A stretch of 64,000 bases of DNA, from assembly GCF_004912155.1 (NCBI RefSeq), contig NZ_STGX01000003.1, forward strand, positions 296,309 through 360,308, written 5' to 3'. This document shows, in pieces, positions 9,137-17,066 of this stretch (position 1 is its first letter; the number at the start of each line of letters is the position of its first letter). The DNA comes from Glycomyces paridis (lineage in GTDB: Bacteria > Actinomycetota > Actinomycetes > Mycobacteriales > Micromonosporaceae). Under the pieces are notes generated by a model. That model saw only the letters and a list, made by a program, of their open reading frames with translations. It did not search any database and had not been told where the DNA came from. The position numbers and the translations under genes are program-made.

Positions 9137-10090
9137 ATGACGGACACGGAGACGGCCACGGACGGCATGGCGGCCCTGGCGGGCGGGACGTTCACGATGG
9201 GCTCGGACCGCCACTACCCCGAGGAGGCCCCCGCGCACCGCGTCGAGGTCGGCCCCTTCCAGATCGACCTGCGGCCCGTCACCAACGACGACTACGCGGC
9301 CTTCTGCGCCGCCACCGGGCACGTCACCGCCGCCGAGACCGCCCCCGACCCCGCCGACTACCCCGGCGCCGACCCCGACCTGCTCGTCCCCGCCTCCGCG
9401 GTGTTCACCCCGCCCGACCGGCCCGTGCCCCTCGACGACGCCTACCGCTGGTGGTCCCACTTGCCCGGCGCCGACTGGCGCCACCCGCAAGGCCCCGGCT
9501 CCGACCTCGACGGCCTCGGCGACCACCCCGTGGTCCACCTCGCCTTCGCCGACGCCGAGGCGTACGCCGCCTGGGCCGGGAAGCGCCTGCCCACCGAGGC
9601 CGAATGGGAGTTCGCCGCCCGCGGCGGCCGCGACGGCGCCGAGTACGCCTGGGGCGCCGAACTCGTCCCCGGCGGCGAGCACCGCGCCAACGTCTGGCAG
9701 GGCGACTTCCCGCTCCGCAACGACGAAGCCGACGGCTGGTACTGGACCTCACCCGCAGACACTTACGCCCCCAACGACTTCGGCCTCCACGACATGATCG
9801 GCAACGTGTGGGAGTGGACCGCCGACTGGTGGTCCGCCCACCGTCCTGACCCCCCCCCCGCCTGCTGCGCGCCCGCACCACGCCGCGACCCGACCGGCGG
9901 GAAGCGCCTGCTCAGCGTCGATCCCGCCGCGCCGCTCGCCGAACGGCGCCCGCGCAAGGTCATGAAGGGCGGCTCCTACCTGTGCGCCCCGAACTACTGC
10001 CGCCGCTACCGGCCCGCCGCGCGCCTGCCGCAGACCGTCGACACCTCCACCGGGCACCTCGGCTTCCGCTGCGCCCGCTCGGCGCCGTGA
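9137..10090 (+). CDS. Formylglycine-generating enzyme (sulfatase-modifying factor)
   Basis: This 317-residue aerobic FGE oxidises the Cys of the sulfatase CxPxR motif to formylglycine using copper and oxygen. The family signatures are clear: GGTFTMGS near the N-terminus, RLPTEAEWEFAARGG (150-164), IGNVWEWTADWW (221-232) and GGSYLCAPNYCRRYRPAAR (278-296). Cys283 and Cys288 match the two copper-binding catalytic cysteines of the Streptomyces enzyme. GGAGGA lies 6 nt before the ATG. The coding sequence contains a run of ten C at 9850-9859, encoding part of DPPP, where slippage would frameshift the gene. It overlaps the following SulP gene by 4 nt. The client is presumably the arylsulfatase encoded upstream. 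Confidence 0.95.
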   Translation: MTDTETATDGMAALAGGTFTMGSDRHYPEEAPAHRVEVGPFQIDLRPVTNDDYAAFCAATGHVTAAETAPDPADYPGADPDLLVPASAVFTPPDRPVPLDDAYRWWSHLPGADWRHPQGPGSDLDGLGDHPVVHLAFADAEAYAAWAGKRLPTEAEWEFAARGGRDGAEYAWGAELVPGGEHRANVWQGDFPLRNDEADGWYWTSPADTYAPNDFGLHDMIGNVWEWTADWWSAHRPDPPPACCAPAPRRDPTGGKRLLSVDPAAPLAERRPRKVMKGGSYLCAPNYCRRYRPAARLPQTVDTSTGHLGFRCARSAP

Positions 10091-11718
10091 CCCTCTTCCC
10101 GACCCTCCGCGGCTACCGCGCGCGGTGGCTGCGCGCCGACCTCCTCGCCGGGCTCGCCGCCGGCGCCGTCGTCGTCCCCCAGGCCATGGCCTACGCGACC
10201 GTCGCCGGGATGCCCGTCCAGGTCGGCCTGTACACCTGCATGGTCCCGATGCTCGTCTACGCCGCCCTCGGCGGCGCGAAGGCCATGAGCACCAGCACCA
10301 CCTCCACGGTCGCCACCCTCACCGCCTCGACCCTCCTGGCCGCCGGGGTCGCGGCCGGATCGCTCGGCGCCCTCGCCGCGCTCACCCTCGAAGTCGGCCT
10401 CATCCTCGTCGCCCTGCGCCTGCTGCGCCTCGGCTCCCTCGTGGAGAACCTCAACACGCCCGTGCTCGTCGGCGTCAAGACCGGCGTCGGCCTCGTCGTC
10501 GCGATCGGCCAGGTCCCGGCCCTCCTCGGCTACGACGCCGGGACCGGCGGGTTCTTCGCCCAGGCCGCCACGGCGATCGAGCGACTGCCGCAGACCGTCC
10601 CGGCCACCGCCGTCCTCGCCGCCGCGCTGCTCACCGTCCTCGTCGTCCTGCCCCGCCTCCTCCCGGCCGTGCCCGCGCCGCTCGTCGCCGTCGCGCTCGC
10701 GATCGGCGCGACCGCCCTCCTCGGCCTGGACGACCACGGCGTCGCCCTCATCGACCCCGTCCCCACCGGCCTGCCCGAACTCCGCCTCCCCGATCTCGAA
10801 GCGGCCGCCGGTCTCCTGCCCGGCGCCCTCGCCATCGCCTTCATGGTCTTCATGGAGTCCCTCGCCGTCGCCCGCGCCATGCGCCGCCCCTCCGACCCCG
10901 CCCTCGACAACGACCGCGAACTCGTCGCCGCCGGGGCCGCGAACCTCGCCGGCGCCTGGTTCGGCGCCCTGCCCTCCGCCGGGGGCTTCTCCCAGACGGC
11001 CGTCAACGACCGCGCCGGGGCCCGCACCCAGGCCGCCCAGCTCGTCACCGTCGGCCTCGCCGTCGCCGTCGCGCTGTGGATCGCACCCGTCCTCGACCTG
11101 TTGCCGCGCGCGGCCCTCGCCGCCGTCGTCGTGACCGCCGTCCTCGGACTCGTCACGCCGGGGGAGTTCCGGCGCCTCGCCCGCATCGACCGGGTCGACT
11201 GCGCGCTGGCGGTCGCGACCGCCGCGGTCGGCTTGACCGCCGGGCTCCTCGCCGCCGTCGCCGTCGGCGTGGGCACCACGCTGATCCTGGTGCTGCGCGA
11301 GGCGAACCACGTGGGCGTGGCCGAGGTGCGCCGCGCCCCGGACGGGAGCCTGCGCGCTGCCCTCCCGGGCGACGCGCCCGCGCCCGGGGTCCTCGTGCTC
11401 ATCCCCACCGCGGGCGTGTACACCGCCAGCGTCCGGTCTGTTCAGAACCGCGTCCTCGACCTCGTTTCGGCGCAGGACCCGCTGCCGCGCATCGTGGTCC
11501 TCGACCTCGCCCCGCAGGCCACGATGTCGGTGACCGTGCTCGACGCGGTCGCCGAGCTCGACCGGCAGCTGGCCCGCGACGGGATCGAACTCCAGCTCGC
11601 ACGCCTTCCCCAGCGCGCCTTGACGATCGCGCGCCGCGCCTCCTGGTGGCCGGACTGGGAGGCGGCCGGGCGGGTCCACCCGGACGTCGAGCACGCCCTC
11701 GACGCGGCGCGGGGCTGA
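10087..11718 (+). CDS. Second SulP-family anion permease with C-terminal STAS domain
   Basis: The product has 543 residues. LLAGLAAGAVVVPQAMAYATVAGMPVQVGLYTCMVP is the SulP signature region, and STSTTSTVATLTAS fits the second conserved block. Ten or more membrane segments run to about residue 410. A shorter STAS-like tail follows, with VVLDLAPQATMSVTVLDAVAEL as the core strand-loop-helix. GTG overlaps the FGE stop (GTGA), so the two are translationally coupled. Coupling an FGE to a sulfate-type permease suggests export of released sulfate or uptake of sulfated anions; substrate and direction are inference. It is only distantly similar to the other SulP in the window. Confidence 0.9.
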   Translation: MTLFPTLRGYRARWLRADLLAGLAAGAVVVPQAMAYATVAGMPVQVGLYTCMVPMLVYAALGGAKAMSTSTTSTVATLTASTLLAAGVAAGSLGALAALTLEVGLILVALRLLRLGSLVENLNTPVLVGVKTGVGLVVAIGQVPALLGYDAGTGGFFAQAATAIERLPQTVPATAVLAAALLTVLVVLPRLLPAVPAPLVAVALAIGATALLGLDDHGVALIDPVPTGLPELRLPDLEAAAGLLPGALAIAFMVFMESLAVARAMRRPSDPALDNDRELVAAGAANLAGAWFGALPSAGGFSQTAVNDRAGARTQAAQLVTVGLAVAVALWIAPVLDLLPRAALAAVVVTAVLGLVTPGEFRRLARIDRVDCALAVATAAVGLTAGLLAAVAVGVGTTLILVLREANHVGVAEVRRAPDGSLRAALPGDAPAPGVLVLIPTAGVYTASVRSVQNRVLDLVSAQDPLPRIVVLDLAPQATMSVTVLDAVAELDRQLARDGIELQLARLPQRALTIARRASWWPDWEAAGRVHPDVEHALDAARG

Positions 11719-11773
11719 CCGCCGCTCCACAGGGGCCACTGCCGTCACTTCGTACAGCCCTTTATCGAAGCAT

Positions 11774-11813
11774 TTGACTTTGTCTCTCGGGAGTGCCAGG
11801 ATGATATCGATCA
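11774..11813 (+). promoter_or_regulatory. Sigma70-like promoter and operator-like repeat before the GH30 gene
   Basis: TTGACT at 11774-11779 and CAGGAT at 11797-11802 are spaced by 17 bp. Directly overlapping and following the -10 is TGATATCGATCA (11802-11813), then a further ATCGAT ending at 11821, just before AGGAGG. The same 12-mer occurs in inverted orientation upstream of the CBM2-metalloprotease gene at 49485-49496. The position suits a repressor site; the regulator is unknown. Confidence 0.55.
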
Positions 11814-11832
11814 TCATCGATAGGAGGCTCCC

Positions 11833-13290
11833 ATGCGACGCCGTACACTCCTCACCGCCGCCGGAGCGGGCACCGTGGGCGCCACCCTGGCGCCCGCCGC
11901 CGCCCAAGCCGACTACACGACCACACCGAACCCCGCATCCGCCTGGGGCACATGGGAAGGCTGGGGCACCTCCCTGTGCTGGTGGGGCAAGCGCTGGGGC
12001 GACCGCGACGACCTCGCCGACCTCATGTTCACCCGCAACAACGTCTCCCTCGGCGGCGCCTCCCGCCCCGGCCTGGGCCTCAACATCGTCCGCTACAACG
12101 CCGGCGCCTGCTCCTGGAACTCGATCAACGGCGAGAGCATGGTCGTCTCGCCCAACATGATGCCCTCGCGGCAGATGGAGGGCTACTGGCTCGACTGGAA
12201 CTCCTCCGACCCCTCCTCCTCCAGCTGGAACTGGTACGTCGACAGCGCCCAGCGCAACCTCATGTGGAAGGCCCGCGACCGCGGCGCGAACCTCTTCGAG
12301 CTGTTCTCCAACTCGCCCATGTGGTGGATGTGCGCCAACCACAACCCCTCCGGCGGCGCCGACGGCAACGCCGACAACCTCCAGTCCTGGAACCGGCAGC
12401 AGCACGCCGTCTACATGGCCACGGTCGCCAAGTACTCCCATGACCACTGGGGCGTCGACTTCGACTACGTCGACCCGTTCAACGAGCCGATCGCGAACTG
12501 GTGGACCGCCACCGGCACCCAGGAGGGCTGCCACTTCAACGTCGCCACCCAGTCAACCGTCATCGACCACCTCCGCACCGAGCTCGACGCCCGCGGCCTC
12601 AACTCCACCCCCATCACCGCCTCCGACGAGTCCCTCTACGACCAGGCCGTGAGCACCTGGAACGGCCTCACCTCCAGCGCCAAGGGCAAGGTCGCCAAGG
12701 TCAACGTCCACGGCTACCAGTACGAGGGCGGGCGCCGCGACTCCGTCTACAGCGCCGTCCACGCCGCCGGGAAGACCCTCTGGAACTCCGAGTACGGCGA
12801 GAACGACGGCAGCGGCCTGCGCCTGGCCCGCAACCTCAACCTCGACTTCCGCTGGCTCCACCCCACCGCCTGGTGCTACTGGCAGGTCCTCGACGGCGGC
12901 GGCTGGGGCCTCGTCCAGGCGCACAACGAGGCCGGGACCCTCGGCGCCGTCAACCCCAAGTACTACGTGTTCGCCCAGTACGCCAGGCACATCAGGCCCG
13001 GCATGACCATCATCGACGGCGGCGAGGGCAACACGATCGCCGCCTACGACGCCGCCGCCCGCAAGCTCGTCCTCGTCACCACCAACTACGGCACCGCCCA
13101 GACCGTCACCTACGACCTGTCCGCCTTCGGCACCGTCCCCAACGGGACCGTCGCGCGCTGGTCGACGAGGACCGACGGCTCCGAGCTCTACCGCTCCTAC
13201 ACCGACACCTCCGTCGCGAACAAGCGCTTCTCCCGCGCCTTCCCCGCCAACACCGTCCAGACGTTCGAGATCAGCGGCGTCCAGCGCTGA
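11833..13290 (+). CDS. Secreted GH30 glycoside hydrolase (endo-beta-1,6-galactanase-like)
   Basis: This 485-residue extracellular enzyme starts with a Tat-type leader (MRRRTLLTAAGAG, cleavage near AQA-DYT). The (beta/alpha)8 domain carries the clan GH-A pair: acid/base Glu218 in DPFNEPIANWW and nucleophile Glu320 in LWNSEYGEND. The WEGWGTSLCWW opening and the YCYWQV-type strand (HPTAWCYWQVLDGG) match GH30 enzymes related to fungal endo-beta-1,6-galactanases, which act on arabinogalactan side chains. A beta-sandwich follows from about residue 395. AGGAGG sits 5 nt before the ATG. It is flanked by its own promoter and terminator, so it is probably monocistronic. Activity on another beta-1,6 or beta-1,4 glycan is possible. 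Confidence 0.88.
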   Translation: MRRRTLLTAAGAGTVGATLAPAAAQADYTTTPNPASAWGTWEGWGTSLCWWGKRWGDRDDLADLMFTRNNVSLGGASRPGLGLNIVRYNAGACSWNSINGESMVVSPNMMPSRQMEGYWLDWNSSDPSSSSWNWYVDSAQRNLMWKARDRGANLFELFSNSPMWWMCANHNPSGGADGNADNLQSWNRQQHAVYMATVAKYSHDHWGVDFDYVDPFNEPIANWWTATGTQEGCHFNVATQSTVIDHLRTELDARGLNSTPITASDESLYDQAVSTWNGLTSSAKGKVAKVNVHGYQYEGGRRDSVYSAVHAAGKTLWNSEYGENDGSGLRLARNLNLDFRWLHPTAWCYWQVLDGGGWGLVQAHNEAGTLGAVNPKYYVFAQYARHIRPGMTIIDGGEGNTIAAYDAAARKLVLVTTNYGTAQTVTYDLSAFGTVPNGTVARWSTRTDGSELYRSYTDTSVANKRFSRAFPANTVQTFEISGVQR

Positions 13291-13291
13291 G

Positions 13292-13322
13292 GCGCCGGCC
13301 CTTCCGCCCCTTTCCCCGGCGC
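13292..13322. terminator. Hairpin after the GH30 gene
   Basis: GCGCCGG and CCGGCGC (7 bp) enclose a 17-nt C/T-rich loop and begin 1 nt after the GH30 stop. No U-tract is present. Confidence 0.55.
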
Positions 13323-13381
13323 GGGGCCCGCATCTGTGTGATCGTGGAACCCCGTGACCGGCGAGGCAGAGGGGACCTGCG

Positions 13382-13822
13382 ATGACGGAGAAGACCACCG
13401 CGGCCAAAGCGCAGAGCGACAGCGCGCTCGCGAGCGACCAGGGCAAGACCACGATCGCCGACCAGGTGGTCGCCAAGATCGCCGGGATCGCCACCCGCGA
13501 GGTCGCGGGCGTCTACAGCCTCGGCGGCGGCGTCAGCCGCACCGTCGGCGCGCTCCGCGAGCGCATACCCGGCTCGCGCACCAACTTCGGCCAGGGCGTC
13601 TCCGTCGAGGTCGGCGAACGCCAGGCCGCCGTCGACCTCGACCTGGTCGCCGACTACGGCATCGCCATCGCCGACCTCGCCGCGGGCGTGCGCCGCAACG
13701 TCGTCGACGCCGTCGAGCGCATGACCGGGCTGGAGGTCACCGAGGTCAACATCGTCGTCCACGACGTCCACCTCGAAGGGGACTCCGAGGACGAGGGCGA
13801 CGCCGACCCGCGGGTCGAGTGA
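13382..13822 (+). CDS. Asp23/Gls24 family envelope stress protein
   Basis: The 146-residue protein has a ~20-residue disordered, charged N-terminus and then a full Asp23 domain: TIADQVVAKIAGIATREVAGVYSLGGG, VSVEVGERQAAVDLDLVADYG and VRRNVVDAVERMTGLEVTEVNIVVHDVHL. In firmicutes Asp23 is held at the membrane by AmaP and protects the envelope; this family is common in actinobacterial clusters with small DUF2273 proteins. GAGGGGACC precedes the ATG. It is the first of six overlapping genes (13382-15757) that appear to make one membrane-associated complex. Confidence 0.92.
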   Translation: MTEKTTAAKAQSDSALASDQGKTTIADQVVAKIAGIATREVAGVYSLGGGVSRTVGALRERIPGSRTNFGQGVSVEVGERQAAVDLDLVADYGIAIADLAAGVRRNVVDAVERMTGLEVTEVNIVVHDVHLEGDSEDEGDADPRVE

Positions 13823-14130
13823 CCGCCGTGGCCGCCGACTTCGCCGCCACCGCCGACGCGATCGCCGCGGCGGCCCTGGCGGTCCCGGGCGTCGAGGGCC
13901 TGCACGGCGGACCCGGCGACGCGATCGCCACCGCCCTGCCCGGACGGCGCATACCCGGACTGCGCATCGACGCCGACACCTGCGCCGTCCACGTGGCCGT
14001 CGCCTGGGACGCCGACATGCGCGCCACCGCCGAGGCCCTCCGGGCCGCGCTGCTCCCGCTGACCGGCGCCCGCACCGTCGCCGTCACCGTCGAGGACGTC
14101 GGCGAACCCAGAGACGAGGACCGAACATGA
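13819..14130 (+). CDS. Short diverged Asp23-like protein
   Basis: This 103-residue protein starts with GTG overlapping the previous stop (GTGA); GTG at 13828 is an alternative start. It keeps the first helix and first strand of the Asp23 fold (ADAIAAAALAVPGVEGLHGG) and a later beta-helix-beta unit (TCAVHVAVAWDADMRATAEALRAALL), but lacks the conserved TREVAGVYS box. It was assigned from size, predicted fold and operon position rather than strong identity. It could be a partner that assembles with the full-length Asp23 proteins on either side. Confidence 0.7.
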   Translation: MTAVAADFAATADAIAAAALAVPGVEGLHGGPGDAIATALPGRRIPGLRIDADTCAVHVAVAWDADMRATAEALRAALLPLTGARTVAVTVEDVGEPRDEDRT

Positions 14131-14303
14131 AAGCATCCTTCGCCGGCCTCGCGGTCGGCCTGCTCCTGGCGATCGCCGTCATCACCGGCGGCTTCACCGG
14201 GTTCCTGCTCGCCGTCGTCCTCGGCGCGGTCGGCTTCGCCGTCGCCGGCAGGATCAGCGGCGAGTTCGACGTCTTCGACCGGTTCCGAGGCCGCCGTGAC
14301 TGA
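14127..14303 (+). CDS. DUF2273 small integral membrane protein
   Basis: This 58-residue gene overlaps the previous stop as ATGA. Two hydrophobic stretches joined by Gly-Gly (about 5-20 and 23-40) are followed by a charged tail ending FDRFRGRRD. The layout matches DUF2273 proteins, which are almost always encoded beside Asp23 genes and are thought to anchor them in the membrane. A second copy of the same type lies alone at 17815. Confidence 0.8.
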   Translation: MKASFAGLAVGLLLAIAVITGGFTGFLLAVVLGAVGFAVAGRISGEFDVFDRFRGRRD

Positions 14304-14679
14304 GGAGGCCTTCGCGATAGCCGACCTCCCCGGCGGACCCGAGCGGGCCGCCGAGGAGCGCGGCTCCCTGCGCGTCACCGGCACCGCCGTGACCCGCGTG
14401 TTCGAAGGCGCCGCCCGCGGGGCGCCCGGCTCGGCCGAGCGGTCGGGCCTGCTCGTGCGCGGCTACCCTCGCGCCCGCGCCACCGTCAAGCACGGCCGCG
14501 TGTGGGCCAGCCTCGACGTCGGCGTCCGCTGGCCCGGCCCGACGGCCGCCACCGCGCGGGGCCTCGCCGCCCGCGTCCGCGAGGAGGCCACCAGGATCAC
14601 CGGCCTCGACGTGGTCGCCCTCGACGTCACCGTGCACCTCGTGGACGCCGCCGACGGCGCGGAACGGAGGGTCCAGTGA
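14296..14679 (+). CDS. Asp23/Gls24 family protein
   Basis: The 127-residue protein begins at GTG, overlapping the DUF2273 gene by 8 nt. After a charged N-terminus it reads GSLRVTGTAVTRVFEGAARGAPGS, then VKHGRVWASLDVGVRWPGP and LAARVREEATRITGLDVVALDVTVHLV, the strand and helix order of the Asp23 domain. The final V-x-V-x-V-H-L strand is the same as in the first gene of the operon. It is probably a structural paralogue acting at the cytoplasmic face. Confidence 0.82.
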   Translation: MTEEAFAIADLPGGPERAAEERGSLRVTGTAVTRVFEGAARGAPGSAERSGLLVRGYPRARATVKHGRVWASLDVGVRWPGPTAATARGLAARVREEATRITGLDVVALDVTVHLVDAADGAERRVQ

Positions 14680-15197
14680 AGGCCCGCGACCCGCGGCGAC
14701 TGCCCGCCGCCACCTGGTTCGGCCTCGTCGGCGCCCTGCTCCTGGCCGCCCTCGCGCTCGTGCTCGGCCAGCACGCCGCCGCCGCGCGCGGCTGGACCGG
14801 CGCCGACTCCTGGCTCAGCGCGGCCGTCGCCGCGCTCGACGACCCGGCCCCCTCCGCCCTCGTGCTCGCCTGCGGCATCGCCGCGGCCCTCCTCGGCCTG
14901 TGGCTGCTCGTCGCCGCGTGCCTGCCCGCCCGCCGCAGCCATGCGCGCGCGACGGGCCGCTCCGACCTGTGGATCGCGCCGCGCGCGATCGAGGCGCTGG
15001 CCGCCGACGCCGCCGAGCGGGCCCCGGGCGTGCTCCACGGCAGCGGCGAGGTCCGGCGCCGGCGCCTGCGGGTGGAGGCGCTGCTGTCGCCGGGCACTGA
15101 GGCGGGCGTCGCCGGGATCGTGGACCGCGTGGGGGACCGGCTCTCCGGGCTCGCCGACCTCGAAGTGTCGGTGCAGGCGAAGGAGGCGAGCCGATGA
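14676..15197 (+). CDS. DUF6286-type membrane protein, Asp23 partner
   Basis: This 173-residue protein starts at a GTG that overlaps the previous stop. Two membrane helices (about 11-32 and 56-80) surround a loop with RGWTGADSWLSAAVAALDD. The C-terminal cytoplasmic domain (about 90-173) looks like a half Asp23 module: IAPRAIEALAADAAERAPGV, then LEVSVQAKEA. This plan is that of DUF6286 and AmaP-like anchors. It sits between two other operon members with 4-nt overlaps, supporting a complex of Asp23 proteins with membrane anchors. Confidence 0.78.
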   Translation: MKARDPRRLPAATWFGLVGALLLAALALVLGQHAAAARGWTGADSWLSAAVAALDDPAPSALVLACGIAAALLGLWLLVAACLPARRSHARATGRSDLWIAPRAIEALAADAAERAPGVLHGSGEVRRRRLRVEALLSPGTEAGVAGIVDRVGDRLSGLADLEVSVQAKEASR

Positions 15198-15757
15198 GGA
15201 GGCTCGCGGTCGACCGCCCGGCGGTGATCATGCTGGGACTGCTCCTCGTGGTCCTCGGCGGCGCGGTCCTGGAGTGGCGCTTCGACTTCTTCGGCGGCTG
15301 GGACCGCCTGGAGACCGACCGGATCGCCGACGCGGTCGGCGCCGACTGGTTCGCCTGGGCCGCCGCCGGCGCCGCGCTGGTGCTCGCCGTCCTGGCCGTG
15401 TGGTGGCTGCTCGCGCGCATCCCGCGCGGTGTCGAGGGCCGGGTGCCGCTCGCCGCGGACGGCGCCGACCGCATCGAGGTCGACGTGCGCTCGATCGTGC
15501 CGAAGCTGCGGGCCGACTTCGAGCGCGCCGCGCCGGTCGACCACGTCACCGGCAGGCGCCGCCGCACCGGGTCAGGTCAGCTCATAGAACTGCGCGCGAA
15601 CGTCGACCCGCGCGCCGACGGCGCCTCGCTGCTCAGGGCCGCCGAATCGCTCACCGACTCGGTCGCCGAGGCCTTCCCGGACGGCGAGGTGGCCGTGCGC
15701 CTCCTCATCGACCCGCCACGCAGGCCGGGCGCCCGCAAGACGCCCCGCGTGCACTGA
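15194..15757 (+). CDS. AmaP-like alkaline shock membrane anchor protein
   Basis: The 187-residue product has two helices (about 10-27 and 53-73) around a short loop, then a cytoplasmic alpha/beta domain with ADRIEVDVRSIVPKLRADFERAAPVDHV and a final strand EVAVRLLIDPPRR. Membrane anchors of this type hold Asp23 in firmicutes. The ATG overlaps the preceding stop (ATGA). It ends the operon and is followed 19 nt later by a convergent VOC gene. Confidence 0.78.
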   Translation: MRRLAVDRPAVIMLGLLLVVLGGAVLEWRFDFFGGWDRLETDRIADAVGADWFAWAAAGAALVLAVLAVWWLLARIPRGVEGRVPLAADGADRIEVDVRSIVPKLRADFERAAPVDHVTGRRRRTGSGQLIELRANVDPRADGASLLRAAESLTDSVAEAFPDGEVAVRLLIDPPRRPGARKTPRVH

Positions 15758-15776
15758 GCGCCCTGCGGGCGGACCG

Positions 15777-16133
15777 CTATGCGGCGCTGAGGCAGAGCAG
15801 GTGGCCCTCGGGGTCGGCGAGGACGGTCCAGTCCCCACCGCCGGGCTGGAACTCCGGCCGGGTCGCCCCGGCCGCCAGCAGCGACTCGACGGCCTGCCCG
15901 ACGTCGGCGACGGCGAAGTCGAGGTGGCAGTGCTTGGCGTCGTCGGGCCAGCCGGGGCCCCGGTACCCTGCGACGCGCTGGAAGCCCAGGCTCAGGGCCC
16001 CGCCACCGAGCTGTACGGTGTCCTCGTCGCGGTAGGCGACCGGCCAGCCGGTGACCTTCCCGTAGAACGCGGCGAGGGCCTCGGGGTCGGCGGCGTCGAG
16101 GACGACGGTGGTGAGTGCGGCGATCGCGGGCAT
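15777..16133 (-). CDS. VOC (glyoxalase-fold) family protein
   Basis: The 118-residue protein has two betaalphabetabetabeta units. One begins ALTTVVLDAADPEALAAFYGKVTGWPV, the classic VOC opening. The other begins CHLDFAVADVGQAVESLLAAGATR and ends VLADPEGHLLCL. Potential metal ligands His90 (CHLDF) and Glu112 (DPEGHLLCL) are in place, so it may be a metal-dependent lyase, dioxygenase or resistance protein; the substrate cannot be told. An AraC-type regulator is divergently encoded 119 bp away and may control it. Confidence 0.88.
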   Translation of the reverse strand: MPAIAALTTVVLDAADPEALAAFYGKVTGWPVAYRDEDTVQLGGGALSLGFQRVAGYRGPGWPDDAKHCHLDFAVADVGQAVESLLAAGATRPEFQPGGGDWTVLADPEGHLLCLSAA

Positions 16134-16252
16134 GATTCGGTACTCCTGTGACTCGGTGGTCGTTGACGACGACGAGTCTGCACGCAGCGCCCGGGTCCCG
16201 GCTTGAACATCCTTGCGGCCCGCTGTCGGACCCGGCAGGTAGCGTGCGCCCC

Positions 16253-17062
16253 ATGCTCACCGCACGCACCCTGGCCCGACGGTCGGACTTCGACGTCTCG
16301 GCCGTGACCTGCGTCGACGAGCACCGCGGTTGGACCGAGGAGTCGGAGCAGGACGGCCACCGGATCGTGTTGGTTCGCAGGGGCCGGTTCCGCAGGCGCG
16401 CCGACGGCGTCGCCTCCTACGTGGACCCGGCGACGGGCTACATAGGCGCACCGGGGGAGTGCGAGGAGTTCGCGCATCCCTGCGGCGGCGACCGGTGCAC
16501 CTCGATCAGGATCGGCGAAGCGCTCTGGGCGGACGCGGCCGGTGAAGGGCCAGCGCCCGTACGCGGCGCCTTCTACGTGGACGCCGCGGTCGACCTCGCC
16601 CACCGGCGCGTGCTCGCCTCCGGCGCCGACGTCGACTTCGCCCTGACCGAACACCTGCTCGCCCTGCTGACCGGCGCGCTGCGGCAGCTCGCGGACGGAC
16701 CGCCGCCCTGGCGCGGCGGCGCGGGCGCCGACCGCGGGCTCGTCGCCGTCGCCTGCGAGGCCATCGGTGCCGACCACCCGCGCTCGGCCGACCTGATGTC
16801 CCTCGCGTCCCTGCTCGACGTCTCGCCCTTCCGGCTCAGCCGGGCGTTCAGCCGCCGTCTCGGCGTCTCACTCACCCACTACCGCAACCGGGTCCGCGTC
16901 GGCCGGGCCCTCGACCTGATCGAAGAGGGCGCAACCGGCCTGGCCGAGATCGCGGCCGAACTGGGCTTCGCCGACCAGGCCCACCTGGGGCGCACGGTGA
17001 AGCGCCACTACGGGCACACGCCGACGGCCCTGCGGCGCCTCCTGGGCGACCGGCCCCGCTGA
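16253..17062 (+). CDS. AraC-family transcriptional regulator
   Basis: This 269-residue regulator has a Cys/His-containing N-terminal sensor region (APGECEEFAHPCGGDRCTSIRIGE, about 77-100) of cupin-like type. The C-terminal double helix-turn-helix reads LMSLASLLDVSPFRLSRAFSRRLGVSLTHYRNRVRVGRALDLI, then GLAEIAAELGFADQAHLGRTVKRHYGHTPTALRRLL. The ATG at 16253 was chosen over an upstream in-frame ATG, because the upstream 35 codons look non-coding and cover the promoter shared with the divergent VOC gene. Target genes are unknown; the VOC gene is the obvious candidate. Confidence 0.88.
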   Translation: MLTARTLARRSDFDVSAVTCVDEHRGWTEESEQDGHRIVLVRRGRFRRRADGVASYVDPATGYIGAPGECEEFAHPCGGDRCTSIRIGEALWADAAGEGPAPVRGAFYVDAAVDLAHRRVLASGADVDFALTEHLLALLTGALRQLADGPPPWRGGAGADRGLVAVACEAIGADHPRSADLMSLASLLDVSPFRLSRAFSRRLGVSLTHYRNRVRVGRALDLIEEGATGLAEIAAELGFADQAHLGRTVKRHYGHTPTALRRLLGDRPR

Positions 17063-17066
17063 GCCG

